NCBI RefSeq assembly: GCF_014490665.1
Contig: NZ_CP061038.1
Span: 2,790,001-2,854,000, forward strand
DNA length: 64,000 nucleotides
Origin: Sphingomonas alpina
GTDB lineage: Bacteria; Pseudomonadota; Alphaproteobacteria; Sphingomonadales; Sphingomonadaceae
Reading direction: 5' to 3'
Shown: one piece after another, positions 51,645 through 60,240 of the stretch
Numbering within the stretch: position 1 is the first letter of the stretch
Layout: each line of letters starts with the position of its first letter
Position numbers and translations under genes: made by a program
The notes under the pieces: generated by a model
The model's input: only the letters and a program-made list of their open reading frames with translations
The model's database searches: none
What the model was told of the DNA's origin: nothing

Positions 51645-52418
51645 ATGGCATTCGATTTCAGCGGCAAGACAGTGATGGTCTTTGGCGGCACCAGCGGCAT
51701 CAATCTGGGCATTGCGAAATCCTTTGCCCGCGCGGGCGCGAAGCTGGCGGTGGCGAGCCGTAGCCAGGACAAGGTCGATGCCGCCGTCGAAGCGCTGTCG
51801 CACGACACGCCGGCGCTGGGCTATGCGCTCGATGTGCGCGATTTCGATGCGGTGCAGGCGGCGATCGTCGATTTCCGCGACAAGCGTGGCACGATCGATG
51901 TGCTGGTCTCCGGCGCAGCGGGCAATTTCCCGATTCCGGCAGCGATGCTCAGCCCCAAGGGCTTCAAGACCGTCACCGATATCGACACGCTCGGCACCTT
52001 CCATGTGATGCGCGCGGCGTACGAACATCTGACCAAGCCGGGCGCGAGCGTGATCAACGTGTCCGCGCCGCAGGCCTGGATCCCGATGGCGATGCAGATC
52101 CATGTCTGCGCGGCAAAGGCCGGTGTCGACATGATCACAAAGACGCTGGCGATCGAATGGGGCCGCGAGGGCGTGCGGGTGAATTCGGTTTCGCCGGGCC
52201 CGATCGACGGCACCGAAGGAATGGAACGGCTCGCCCCCACGCCGGAAGCCAAGGCCGCGTCGGCGCGCGCGGTGCCGCTGGGGCGGCTCGGCACGGTCGA
52301 TGACGTGGCGGATGTGTGCCTGTTCCTGGCGTCGGACTATGCGCGCTATGTCAGCGGCGTGGTCATTCCGGCGGATGGCGGCTGGACCGCCGGGCGCGGG
52401 TTTGGCGGGCTGGGCTGA
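51645..52418 (+). CDS. SDR oxidoreductase, peroxisomal-type 2,4-dienoyl-CoA reductase-like
   Basis: A 257-residue NAD(P)-binding short-chain dehydrogenase. The dinucleotide motif is GGTSGINLGIA. The usual YxxxK tyrosine is absent: the aligned stretch is HVCAAKAGVD, with the lysine kept and Val at the Tyr position. The sequence around AAGNF, FKTVTDIDTLGTFHV and GPIDGTEGMERL is that of animal DECR2-type 2,4-dienoyl-CoA reductases, which also lack this tyrosine. So an unsaturated fatty acyl-CoA substrate is likely. It follows the mcc gene set. Confidence 0.85.
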   Translation: MAFDFSGKTVMVFGGTSGINLGIAKSFARAGAKLAVASRSQDKVDAAVEALSHDTPALGYALDVRDFDAVQAAIVDFRDKRGTIDVLVSGAAGNFPIPAAMLSPKGFKTVTDIDTLGTFHVMRAAYEHLTKPGASVINVSAPQAWIPMAMQIHVCAAKAGVDMITKTLAIEWGREGVRVNSVSPGPIDGTEGMERLAPTPEAKAASARAVPLGRLGTVDDVADVCLFLASDYARYVSGVVIPADGGWTAGRGFGGLG

Positions 52419-52430
52419 CCGACCTGGCGG

Positions 52431-52628
52431 GCTGCTGCTGGCTGTTCCTGGCTGTTATTTTCCGATTATGTTTTTTGCTGGCTGTTATGTTGGATTTCAG
52501 GCCTGAATTTACATGTTTTCTCAGATGTTTAACCCAGGCTGGCTGTTATCGGAATAACAGCCATGGAACAGCCAGCTAACAGCCAAAGAACAGCCAGCCT
52601 GCTGGCTGTTATCGCCCGGAACAGCCAG
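52431..52628 (+). repeat. CTGTTAT inverted-unit cluster, copy 3
   Basis: Ten or more units occur, all with the flank GGCTGTT(AT) or its complement AACAGCC, unlike the CCCCTGTT and CCGCTGTT flanks of copies 1 and 2. GGCTGTTATCGGAATAACAGCC (52541-52562) is a clean hairpin. The block GGCTGTTATGTTGGAT (52480-52495) matches the TGTTATGTTGGA block of the other copies. Confidence 0.82.
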
Positions 52629-52656
52629 GGACGCGCGGTGCGGTATTTTTTCCGGT

Positions 52657-52733
52657 CATGAGAAAGAGCGTGGCGGGTGCAAGAGCATTCCGCCGGGCGC
52701 TACGCTTTCATGAGTGGGGCTGGGGTTGAATCG
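52657..52733 (+). repeat. Composite repeat module A, copy 3
   Basis: CATGAGAAAGAGCGTGGCGG (52657-52676) is identical over its first 14 bases to copy 1, and GGTTGAATCG closes it (52724-52733). It directly follows the copy 3 cluster. With the palindrome at 52793-52851 it fills the gap 52419-52870, which has no gene. Confidence 0.75.
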
Positions 52734-52792
52734 GTTTTTACCCGGACGTCACCCCGGACTTGTTTGAGGCCTATCCCCTTAAGACAAGAAAG

Positions 52793-52851
52793 CTTGTGTC
52801 CCCGCGAAGGCGGGGGCCCAGTCTGGGCTCCCGCCTTCGCGGGAGCACAAG
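52793..52851. repeat. REP-like palindrome before sufA end
   Basis: Two 29-base arms (52793-52821 and 52823-52851) around one base form a long hairpin with a CGCGAAGGCGGG core and few mismatches. It lies 20 bases beyond the sufA stop (which is at 52871 on the minus strand) and could serve as the end of the suf transcript. Confidence 0.85.
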
Positions 52852-52870
52852 GAAAGGGGATCCGCCCACC

Positions 52871-53227
52871 CTAAACCGTGAAGCTCTCCCCGCACCCGCA
52901 TTCGCCCTTGGCGTTGGGGTTCTGGAACACGAAACCGGCGGCGAAATCATCCTCGACCCAGTTCATGGTCGAGCCGATCAGATACAGGATCGACCCGCCA
53001 TCGACGAACAGCGTGCCGCCGGGCGTGTCGATGCGTTCGTCGAACGGCTTGGCCTCCGTCACATAGTCGACCGAATAGGCAAGGCCGGAGCAGCCGCGAC
53101 GCGGCGTCGACAGCTTCACGCCGATCGCATCCTCGGGCGCCTTGGCCATCAATTCGGCAATTCGCGCCTCCGCCGACGGCGTCAAAAAAAGTGCTGTCGG
53201 GCGATTACGGGTTTTCACATCTGACAT
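52871..53227 (-). CDS. sufA: SufA, A-type iron-sulfur carrier
   Basis: A 118-residue HesB/IscA-family protein that carries [Fe-S] clusters from the SufBCD scaffold to targets. The three conserved cysteines are in RRGCSGLAY and the C-terminal GECGCGESF. The length fits the family. It is the last gene of the suf operon, 77 bases after sufT. Confidence 0.93.
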   Translation of the reverse strand: MSDVKTRNRPTALFLTPSAEARIAELMAKAPEDAIGVKLSTPRRGCSGLAYSVDYVTEAKPFDERIDTPGGTLFVDGGSILYLIGSTMNWVEDDFAAGFVFQNPNAKGECGCGESFTV

Positions 53228-53304
53228 CGTCTACTCCATGCCCCCGAAAGAGAAGCCGGGGCGGACCGAGTCCCCCTTGACCCGTCCCGGCTTCTCAAAT
53301 CGCC

Positions 53305-53769
53305 TCACAACATGCCCAGTTCGAGCTTCGCATCGTCGCTCATCTTCTGCGGATCCCAGGGTGGATCCCAGACGAGATTGACCTCGGCACTGCCGACCCC
53401 GGGCACCGCACCGACGCGCAATTCGACTTCCATCGGCATCGATTCAGCGACCGGGCAATGCGGCGTGGTCAGCGTCATCGTCACCACCGCATGGCCATCA
53501 TCGGTCACGTCGACACCATAGATCAGGCCAAGATCGTAGATATTGACCGGGATTTCCGGATCGAAGATTTCCTTCAGCGCATCGACCACTGCTTCATACA
53601 GCGCTCCGCCCGGCTCGCCGGCCGCGAGACCCTGCGGCTTTTGCGCGAGAAAGCCTTCGAGATAGTCGCGCTTGCGCTCAAGCGTCTCGGCGGGTGCCTC
53701 GACGCGCGCGCGCGGTGGCGCCTCGACCGTCTCGACCTCTTCGACCGCAATCTTGCGTTCTTCGTTCAT
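53305..53769 (-). CDS. sufT: SufT-type MIP18/DUF59 protein
   Basis: A 154-residue protein of the MIP18 (DUF59) family with an extended acidic N-terminus (about 50 residues). The core starts [23 protein letters not shown], and the cysteine is in [12 protein letters not shown]. The family helps mature iron-sulfur proteins; SufT is its version in SUF operons. Its ATG overlaps the sufS stop (53766-53769). Confidence 0.9.
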   Translation of the reverse strand: MNEERKIAVEEVETVEAPPRARVEAPAETLERKRDYLEGFLAQKPQGLAAGEPGGALYEAVVDALKEIFDPEIPVNIYDLGLIYGVDVTDDGHAVVTMTLTTPHCPVAESMPMEVELRVGAVPGVGSAEVNLVWDPPWDPQKMSDDAKLELGML

Positions 53770-54979
53770 CCGAAGATCCTCGTCACTCGTTCGATACCTT
53801 TGACCAGTGCGTCCACATCCGCGGCACCATTATACACCCCGAAGCTCGCCCGCGCAGTTGCCGGAACGCCCAATGCTTCCATCAGGGGTTGAGCGCAGTG
53901 ATGCCCGGCGCGGATCGCGACCTTCGCTTCGTCCAAGATGGTGCCGATGTCGTGCGGATGCACCCCTGGATCGAAAAACTGACGATCCCCGCCGAGTTCT
54001 CCGGGCCATAGAGCGTGACCGAATTGATCTGCGACAGGGCCTCGCGGGTTTTCGCGACCAGCGCCGTCTCATGCGCATGGATCGCATCGAGCCCGATGCT
54101 CTCGACATAGTCGATTGCTGCATGGAGGCCGAGCGCACCGACGATGTGCGGCGTCCCCGCCTCGAACCGCGCCGGCGGCGGGGCATAGGTGGTGCGGGCG
54201 AAGGTGACCTTGTCGATCATCGCGCCGCCGCCCTGATAGGGCGGCATTGCGTCGAGCAACTCTGCTTTGCCCCACAGGATGCCGATGCCGGTCGGGCCGT
54301 AGAGCTTGTGACCGGAGAAGACATAGAAGTCGCAATCGAGCGCCGCGACATCGACGGTCATGCGCGGCACCGCCTGACAGCCGTCGAGCAGGATTTTCGC
54401 ACCGACCGAATGCGCGATCTCCGCCGCGCGCTTCGCATCGAGGACCGAGCCGAGCACGTTCGAAACATGCGCCAGCGCGACCAACTTGTGATCCGGCGTG
54501 ATCATCGTCGCCATCGCATCGAGATCGATACGGTGATCGGCGGTCAGCGGCACGACATCGATCGATACGCCGACACGCTCGGCGACGAATTGCCAAGGCA
54601 CGATGTTGGAGTGATGTTCGAGCGTGGAGAGCAGGATGCGATCGCCGGCCTTAAGCTGAGTCCCGGCCCAGCATTGTGCGACGAGATTGATCCCCTCCGT
54701 CGCACCGCGCACGAAGACGATCTCGTCCGGCGACGTCGCGCCGATAAAGCCGGCGACGCGCTTGCGCGCCGCTTCATAGGCGAGCGTCATATCGGCCGAG
54801 CGCTGATACACGCCGCGATGCACCGTTGCGTAGGTCGTGTCGTAACCGCGCGTGATCGCGTCGATCACCACCTGCGGCTTCTGCGCGGTCGCAGCGGTGT
54901 CGAGATAGGCCCAGCCGGTCGGAATCGCGGGAAAATCGGCAAGCCGGTCAAGTGGGCGGGTGTCGGCGAGAATGGTCAT
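53766..54979 (-). pseudogene. sufS: SufS cysteine desulfurase, single frameshift before the active-site Cys
   Basis: A class V aminotransferase-fold enzyme that takes sulfur from cysteine for cluster assembly. From the ATG at 54979 the first frame shows YLDTAATAQKP, HHSNIVPWQ and the PLP lysine in SGHKLYGPTGIGIL, up to FSIQG. The rest ([24 protein letters not shown] with the active-site Cys, ending IERVTRIFG at 53766) is in another frame. One base missing at the CCCC run 53963-53966 explains it. If real, the enzyme would lack its catalytic cysteine; since the other suf genes are intact, a sequencing error is more likely. Confidence 0.9.
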
Positions 54980-54982
54980 CTT

Positions 54983-55095
54983 CTCCCCTCCCGCTTGCGG
55001 GAGGGGTCGGGGTGGGCTCGCGTGCGCCACCAACGGAACTGCCTGAGGGGGAGCGCGAGCCCACCCCCAGCCCCTCCCGCAAGCGCGAGGGGGAG
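54983..55095. repeat. REP-like inverted repeat between sufS and sufD
   Basis: A 40-base arm (54983-55022, CTCCCCTCCCGCTTGCGGGA core) is matched by an inverted arm at 55054-55095 with a few differences. It is one of three palindrome pairs in the suf operon. Confidence 0.8.
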
Positions 55096-55113
55096 CAAGA
55101 TGTATCGCGACCC

Positions 55114-55863
55114 TCACAGCATCCGCTCCAGCGCAGCCTGCGCGGCTGCTTCAACGCGCTCCCGCTCGGCCGCATCCTCGATGCCGGCAAAGGCGCTGGC
55201 CACGAATGCCTGCAGCAGCAGGATCTTTGCTTCGGCCGGCGCAATGCCGCGGCTCATCAGATAGAAGAGCGCCATCGCATCGAGCTCGCCGACCGTCGCG
55301 CCGTGCGCGCATTTCACGTCATCGGCGAAGATTTCGAGCTCGGGCTTGGCGTTGGCGGTCGCGGTGCGGGTCAGCAGCATCGCCTTGACCGACTGGCTGG
55401 CGTCGGTCTTCTGTGCATTGCGCGCGACCGCGACCTTGCCGAGATAGCTGCCGGTCGCCTTGCCGCCGAGCACCGAGCGGACCAGTTGATTGGACGTCGC
55501 ATTGGGCTCGATATGATTGAGCGTGGTGACGATCTCGAGCGTCTGATCGCCGCCGCCTAGCATCGCGCCGCCAAGCTCGAAATGCGATCCCTCATGGCAG
55601 GTCACATCGATCGCGACGCGGCCGAGCCTGCCGCCGGTGTTGAGGATATGGAAGGTCGCGGTCGCCCCCTTGTGCAACACGACACGGAAATCGCGGATCG
55701 CGACCGCATCGAGCGACGCGTCCTGCACGATGACGCGCGAGATTGATTCTCCGGCGGCGACTTCGACCAGTTCGGGCGCGGGGACCGGCCAGACCGAGGC
55801 GACGGCCTCGAGGTCGCTGTAGCGCCAGGCCTCGTCACGCCGGGTGGGGAGAGCAATACTCAT
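55114..55863 (-). CDS. sufD: SufD, Fe-S scaffold subunit (short form)
   Basis: A 249-residue SufB/SufD-family protein. It opens PTRRDEAWRYSDLEAV and keeps the core strands through PELEIFADDVKCAHGATVGELD with the conserved His-Gly-Ala-Thr region, then SRGIAPAEAKILLLQAF. It is much shorter than E. coli SufD (423), lacking most of the N-terminal helical part, a form I believe is common in sphingomonads. It partners SufB and SufC in the scaffold. Confidence 0.9.
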   Translation of the reverse strand: MSIALPTRRDEAWRYSDLEAVASVWPVPAPELVEVAAGESISRVIVQDASLDAVAIRDFRVVLHKGATATFHILNTGGRLGRVAIDVTCHEGSHFELGGAMLGGGDQTLEIVTTLNHIEPNATSNQLVRSVLGGKATGSYLGKVAVARNAQKTDASQSVKAMLLTRTATANAKPELEIFADDVKCAHGATVGELDAMALFYLMSRGIAPAEAKILLLQAFVASAFAGIEDAAERERVEAAAQAALERML

Positions 55864-55867
55864 TCCC

Positions 55868-55995
55868 CTCTCCCCTTGTGTGAGAAGGAGGGAGCCGCGA
55901 AGCGGCGGAAGGGTGAGGGGGACACGCGACTGCTGCGCACATCACTTCTCCTCATCCGGCGCTGCGCGCCACCTTCTCCCACAAGGGGAGAAGGA
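55868..55995. repeat. REP-like inverted repeat between sufC and sufD
   Basis: The arm starting CTCTCCCCTTGTG at 55868 is matched inversely by CTCATCCGGCG to CACAAGGGGAGAAGG (55951-55995), with weaker pairing in the middle. A member of the same GC-rich family, distinct in sequence from the others. Confidence 0.7.
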
Positions 55996-56014
55996 AAGTT
56001 GGACAGCACCGTCA

Positions 56015-56758
56015 TCATGCCGCCACCGCGGCATAGCCTTCGGCTTCGAGCTCATGCGCGAGTTCGGCGCCGCCCGAGCGGATGATGCGGCCGCCGCTCA
56101 GGACATGCACGAAATCCGGTTTCACATAATCGAGCAGCCGCTGATAATGGGTGATCAGCACCACCGCCTTGTCGGGTGCACGCATGATGCGGTTGATGCC
56201 GTCACCGACCACGCGCAGCGCGTCGATGTCGAGGCCGGAATCGGTTTCATCGAGGATCGCCAGCTTCGGGCCGATAATGCCCATCTGGACCATCTCGTTG
56301 CGCTTCTTCTCGCCGCCGGAAAAGCCGACATTGACCGGGCGCTTGAGCATTTCCTGGTCCATCGACAGCAGATCGGCCTGGGCGCGCGCCAGCTTGAGGA
56401 ACTCACCGCCCGACAGCGGGGCCTCGCCACGCACCTTGCGCTGTGCGTTCAGGGCTTCGCGCAGGAACTGGACATTGGAGACGCCGGGGATCTCGACCGG
56501 GTATTGGAAACCGAGGAACAGGCCCGCGGCGGCACGCTCATGCGGCGCCATCTCCAGCAAATCCTCGCCGCCAAAGGTCACCGAGCCGTCGGTCACTTCA
56601 TAGCCCGGGCGCCCGCCCAGCACATAGCCGAGCGTCGACTTGCCCGCGCCGTTCGGGCCCATGATCGCATGGACCTCGCCGGCATTGACGGTGAGCGAGA
56701 GGCCCTTGAGGATTTCCTTGCCGTCGATTTCGGCGTGGAGGTTTTCGATTTTGAGCAT
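56015..56758 (-). CDS. sufC: SufC, Fe-S assembly ATPase
   Basis: A 247-residue ABC-type ATPase of the SufBCD complex. Walker A is GPNGAGKST (34-42), the signature is GFSGGEKKRNEMVQ, and Walker B is LAILDETDSGLD. The length matches the family. ATG 56758 is used; a weaker alternative lies 18 bases upstream. Confidence 0.95.
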   Translation of the reverse strand: MLKIENLHAEIDGKEILKGLSLTVNAGEVHAIMGPNGAGKSTLGYVLGGRPGYEVTDGSVTFGGEDLLEMAPHERAAAGLFLGFQYPVEIPGVSNVQFLREALNAQRKVRGEAPLSGGEFLKLARAQADLLSMDQEMLKRPVNVGFSGGEKKRNEMVQMGIIGPKLAILDETDSGLDIDALRVVGDGINRIMRAPDKAVVLITHYQRLLDYVKPDFVHVLSGGRIIRSGGAELAHELEAEGYAAVAA

Positions 56759-56765
56759 TACGTCA

Positions 56766-57275
56766 TCACTTCGCATTGAAAGCTGGCGGAAGAAAATTCT
56801 CGAGCCCCTCCCCTTCAGGGGAGGGGTTGGGGTGGGGCCTATCCCAGCGCGGTGCGGACCGTTCAAGTGCGCTACGGATCAGCGCCGTGACGCCATCGAG
56901 ATTGGTCATCACGTCCGCATTGGTCACCCGCAGGACATCGAAACCTTGCTCCGCAAGTGTATCGTCACGCAGCCGGTCTTTGACTGTATCGTGCGTGTCG
57001 CCATCCACCTCGACGATGAGCGCACGCTGCGGGCAAAGGAAGTCGGCGATGTAATAGCCGATGACTGACTGGCGGCGGAACTTGTGGCCTTCGAGCTGAC
57101 TGTTCGACAGGATGCGCCAAAGCCGCTTTTCCGGTTCGGTTGGGTTGCGGCGCATGTCGGCGGCGCGTGCGTGCAATTCGGCGAGGCGATTTGCGGAGAG
57201 GCCCCACCCCTTACCCCTCCCCTGAAGGGGAGGGGAATTAGAGCGCTTCGCATCATCTTGCGGAGTCAAAATCAC
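56766..57275 (-). CDS. DUF559 endonuclease-like protein within the suf operon
   Basis: A 169-residue frame with a DUF559 domain (Vsr/restriction-like nuclease fold): [48 protein letters not shown] (the D-ExK-like acidic set) and [19 protein letters not shown]. Both ends of the frame are read through GC-rich inverted repeats ([11 protein letters not shown] near the start, [11 protein letters not shown] near the end), so the true start may be the ATG at 57155. The GTG at 57275 overlaps the sufB stop. It is not known to take part in cluster assembly. Confidence 0.82.
   Translation of the reverse strand: MILTPQDDAKRSNSPPLQGRGKGWGLSANRLAELHARAADMRRNPTEPEKRLWRILSNSQLEGHKFRRQSVIGYYIADFLCPQRALIVEVDGDTHDTVKDRLRDDTLAEQGFDVLRVTNADVMTNLDGVTALIRSALERSAPRWDRPHPNPSPEGEGLENFLPPAFNAK
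56805..57235. repeat. Terminal inverted repeats flanking the DUF559 gene
   Basis: The left arm (56805-56839) and right arm (57200-57235) are inverted copies over about 35 bases with one or two differences. Each has a CCCCTCCCC/GGGGAGGGG hairpin at its outer end (56805-56826 and 57214-57235) and a GGCCCCACCCC inner end. Together they bound a 431-base unit that contains the DUF559 domain, lying between sufB and sufC. Confidence 0.8.
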
Positions 57276-58762
57276 CCCACGCTCCCCTCGAGCGAGATCC
57301 CCAGCAGCTTTTGCGCCTCGACCGCGAATTCCATCGGCAGCTGCTGCAGCACTTCGCGCGCGAAGCCGTTGACGATCAGCGCGACCGCCGCCTCGCTGTC
57401 GAGCCCGCGCTGCATCGCGTAGAACATCTGATCGTCGCTGATCTTCGAGGTGGTCGCTTCATGCTCGATCTGCGCCGAGGGATTGCGCACCTCGATATAG
57501 GGCACGGTGTGAGCACCGCACTGGTCGCCGAGCAGCAGGGAATCGCACTGGGTGAAGTTGCGCACCCCTTCCGCGGTCGGCGCGACGCGGACCAGGCCGC
57601 GATAGGTATTGTCGGAACGGCCGGCGGAAATGCCCTTCGATACGATGGTCGAGCGGGTGTTCTTGCCGAGATGGATCATCTTGGTGCCGGTATCGGCCTG
57701 TTGCCGGTTGTTGGTCACCGCGACCGAATAGAATTCGCCGACGCTGTTCTCGCCAGCCAGCACGCAGCTGGGGTATTTCCAGGTGATCGCGCTGCCGGTC
57801 TCGACCTGAGTCCAGCTGACCTTGGAATTCTTCCCCTGGCAGAGCGCGCGCTTGGTGACGAAATTATAGATCCCGCCCTTGCCGTTCTCGTCGCCCGGAT
57901 ACCAGTTCTGCACGGTCGAATATTTGATCTCGGCATCGTCGAGCGCGATCAGTTCGACCACCGCCGCGTGAAGCTGGTTCTCGTCGCGCATCGGCGCGGT
58001 GCAGCCTTCGAGATAGGAAACGTACGAGCCCTTGTCGGCGATGATCAGCGTGCGCTCGAACTGGCCGGTATTCTCGGCGTTGATGCGGAAATAGGTGCTC
58101 AGCTCCATCGGGCAGCGCACGCCCTCCGGGATATAGACGAACGTCCCGTCGCTGAAGACCGCGCAGTTGAGCGCGGCGAAGTAATTGTCGTGCTGCGGCA
58201 CGACCTTGCCGAGCCATTTGCGCACCAGATCCGGGTATTCGCGGATCGCTTCGCTGATCGAGCGGAAGATGACGCCGGCGCTTTCCAGCTCCGCACGGAA
58301 AGTCGTCGCGACCGAGACGCTGTCGAACACCGCGTCGACTGCAACCTTGCGCGCGCCCTCGACGCCGGCGAGCATCTTCTGCTCCTCGATCGGAATGCCG
58401 AGCTTTTCATAGACACGCAGGATTTCGGGATCGACCTCGTCCAGGCTGCCGAGCTTCGGCTTGGCCTTGGGCTCGGCATAATAATAGGCGTCCTGATAAT
58501 CGATCGGCGGCACGTTGAGCTTGGCCCAGTCGGGCGGCGTCATGGTCAGCCACAGGCGGTATGCCTTGAGCCGCCAGTCGAGCATCCATTGCGGCTCATT
58601 CTTCTTGGCCGAGATGAAGCGGACCGTATCCTCGCTCAGACCCTTGGGCGCGAATTCCTGTTCGATGTCCGAATGGAAGCCCCATTCGTACGTCTTGTTG
58701 GCGGCGGCATGCGCTTCGGCGTTCTTGGGCATGTCCTTGGTGTCCAGGTCCTTGATGTCCAT
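57272..58762 (-). CDS. sufB: SufB, Fe-S scaffold subunit
   Basis: A 496-residue core scaffold protein. Family landmarks are [57 protein letters not shown], and the C-terminal [21 protein letters not shown] with the cluster-ligand cysteine, then [19 protein letters not shown]. The length matches E. coli SufB (495). It follows the Rrf2 regulator directly. Confidence 0.96.
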   Translation of the reverse strand: MDIKDLDTKDMPKNAEAHAAANKTYEWGFHSDIEQEFAPKGLSEDTVRFISAKKNEPQWMLDWRLKAYRLWLTMTPPDWAKLNVPPIDYQDAYYYAEPKAKPKLGSLDEVDPEILRVYEKLGIPIEEQKMLAGVEGARKVAVDAVFDSVSVATTFRAELESAGVIFRSISEAIREYPDLVRKWLGKVVPQHDNYFAALNCAVFSDGTFVYIPEGVRCPMELSTYFRINAENTGQFERTLIIADKGSYVSYLEGCTAPMRDENQLHAAVVELIALDDAEIKYSTVQNWYPGDENGKGGIYNFVTKRALCQGKNSKVSWTQVETGSAITWKYPSCVLAGENSVGEFYSVAVTNNRQQADTGTKMIHLGKNTRSTIVSKGISAGRSDNTYRGLVRVAPTAEGVRNFTQCDSLLLGDQCGAHTVPYIEVRNPSAQIEHEATTSKISDDQMFYAMQRGLDSEAAVALIVNGFAREVLQQLPMEFAVEAQKLLGISLEGSVG

Positions 58763-58763
58763 G

Positions 58764-59234
58764 TCAGTTCATCACCTCGGCGCCGAGCGCCATATCGACC
58801 CTGGTATCGGCCGGATTGTTCGGGAGCGGCAGGTTGGACAAAGTGGCGAGGCTGACGCCCGCCAATGCTCCGCGCACCGCACCGTTGACGGCATTCCAGT
58901 GCGGCTTCACCCGGCACACATTCTCATGCCCGCAATCATGGCGCCCGGTCTCGACGCAGGAGGTCATCGCGATCGGCCCTTCGACCGCCTCGATGATGTC
59001 GGCAAGGCTGATTGCCGCGGCCGGCCGTGCGAGACGGAAGCCGCCACCGGTGCCGCGCGCGCTCTCGATCAGACCCGCCGCCGACAGCCGGCTGACCAGT
59101 TTCTGCACGGTGGGGAGCGGCACGCCGGTCTCCTCGGCCAGCAGCGTCGCATTGAGCCGCGCCGCGCCGCCGCAATGGCGCGCGGTCGCGCTCATCATCA
59201 CGACGGCATAATCGGCAAGGCTCGAAAGGCGCAT
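58764..59234 (-). CDS. Rrf2-family Fe-S regulator of the suf operon
   Basis: A 156-residue winged-helix regulator. The N-terminal [18 protein letters not shown] and the [31 protein letters not shown] helix-wing are typical of Rrf2 proteins. The cysteine set [15 protein letters not shown] would hold a [2Fe-2S] or [4Fe-4S] cluster, as in IscR/SufR. It heads the suf operon, one base from sufB, and would control it according to cluster supply. A dyad lies just upstream. Confidence 0.92.
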   Translation of the reverse strand: MRLSSLADYAVVMMSATARHCGGAARLNATLLAEETGVPLPTVQKLVSRLSAAGLIESARGTGGGFRLARPAAAISLADIIEAVEGPIAMTSCVETGRHDCGHENVCRVKPHWNAVNGAVRGALAGVSLATLSNLPLPNNPADTRVDMALGAEVMN

Positions 59235-59242
59235 GAATTCCT

Positions 59243-59265
59243 AATCGGATTGATTCGTTCCGATT
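59243..59265. promoter_or_regulatory. Candidate Rrf2-regulator operator
   Basis: AATCGGA (59243-59249) and TCCGATT (59259-59265) form a 7-9-7 inverted repeat, nine bases upstream of the regulator start. It would overlap the ribosome site and leader, suiting repression of the suf operon. Assignment is by position. Confidence 0.55.
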
Positions 59266-59312
59266 GGGCATGTGGGGGCGCGGGCGCGGCGGGTCAACCT
59301 CAAATAGCCAAG

Positions 59313-59336
59313 ATCCTCCCCGGTATGGGGGAGGAT
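59313..59336 (-). terminator. Hairpin after the AraC-family gene
   Basis: ATCCTCCCC (59313-59321) and GGGGAGGAT (59328-59336) form a 9-bp stem touching the AraC-type stop codon. There is no clear T-run after it on the minus strand, so termination is likely but not certain. Confidence 0.5.
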
Positions 59337-60194
59337 TCAGGTTCCGCTGATCAACGGGCTGACCTGCCCGTCCAGCGCGGTCCGCTGACGGATGGTCATG
59401 CGCTGCAGCACGCCCGGTTCCGCCTTGATCTGGCGCGGGGTCAGGCCGGTGAATTGCTTCACTTCGCGGATCAGGTGCGACTGGTCGTAAAAACCGCGGC
59501 CGATGACGTCGTCTACATCCTCGCCATCGGCGACCAGCGCGACCGCGGCCCGCAGCGCACGATATTTGCGCGCGAGCAGTTTCGGCGGGGAGCCATACAT
59601 CGCGTTGCATTTGCGTTCGACCTGGCGCCGCGACAGGCCCGTCACCGCGACCAGATCGTCCATTTCGGGCGAAAGGCTCGCGGCGAGCCAGCCATCGACC
59701 TGGCGCACGAAGTGGCAAGCCTGCTCGTCGCCCTCGCGCACCAGTTCGCGTACCAGTTCTTCGCCGATCGCGAACCGCGCGGCATTGTCGGACGCCTCGC
59801 GCAGCGCCGTCGCAGTCGCCTTCAACCGTGCCGCCCCGAACAGGCCGTTCGCGTCGATCGTGCGGTTCAGCACCGACGACGCCTCGCTGCCGATCATCGC
59901 CGCCCACCCCGCCGCGGTCACACCCATGCCGAACACCTCGACCGGGCCCATCACGCGAACCTGCATCGGGCCACTGGTCGGGCCAATGACATGGAAATCG
60001 GCCGGCGTCTGGACCGAGTCATCCGGAAATCGATATTCTGCGCCGCCCGGCGACAGGCGGAAACGGAGCTGCGCATGATCAGCGCGCTCGCTATCCTCGA
60101 ACACGGGAACATCGGCCCGGAAATAATAGAAAAGCGTGATATATTCGGACAGGTCTGCGGCCGGGACCGCATAGTCCAGCTGAAAATCCGACAA
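59337..60194 (-). CDS. AraC-family transcriptional regulator
   Basis: A 285-residue regulator with an N-terminal DUF6597-like sensing part (YITLFYYFRADVPVF, then FHVIGPTSGPMQVRV) and a C-terminal AraC helix-turn-helix (LSRRQVERKCNAMYG, then GFYDQSHLIREVKQFTGLTPRQI). The start codon is TTG; no Met lies nearby. The gene has no cofunctional neighbour that shows its target. Confidence 0.88.
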   Translation of the reverse strand: MSDFQLDYAVPAADLSEYITLFYYFRADVPVFEDSERADHAQLRFRLSPGGAEYRFPDDSVQTPADFHVIGPTSGPMQVRVMGPVEVFGMGVTAAGWAAMIGSEASSVLNRTIDANGLFGAARLKATATALREASDNAARFAIGEELVRELVREGDEQACHFVRQVDGWLAASLSPEMDDLVAVTGLSRRQVERKCNAMYGSPPKLLARKYRALRAAVALVADGEDVDDVIGRGFYDQSHLIREVKQFTGLTPRQIKAEPGVLQRMTIRQRTALDGQVSPLISGT

Positions 60195-60240
60195 TGATTG
60201 CGCCCCTGTTCTTTTATAACCGACAGCCTATCGCTTCGGG

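Noticed and set aside
52431..52628. CRISPR array suggested by many repeats of GGCTGTT
   Set aside because: Units are 7-10 bases, inverted as well as direct, and have no constant spacer length. No cas gene is near. The same holds for the clusters at 7319 and 32701.
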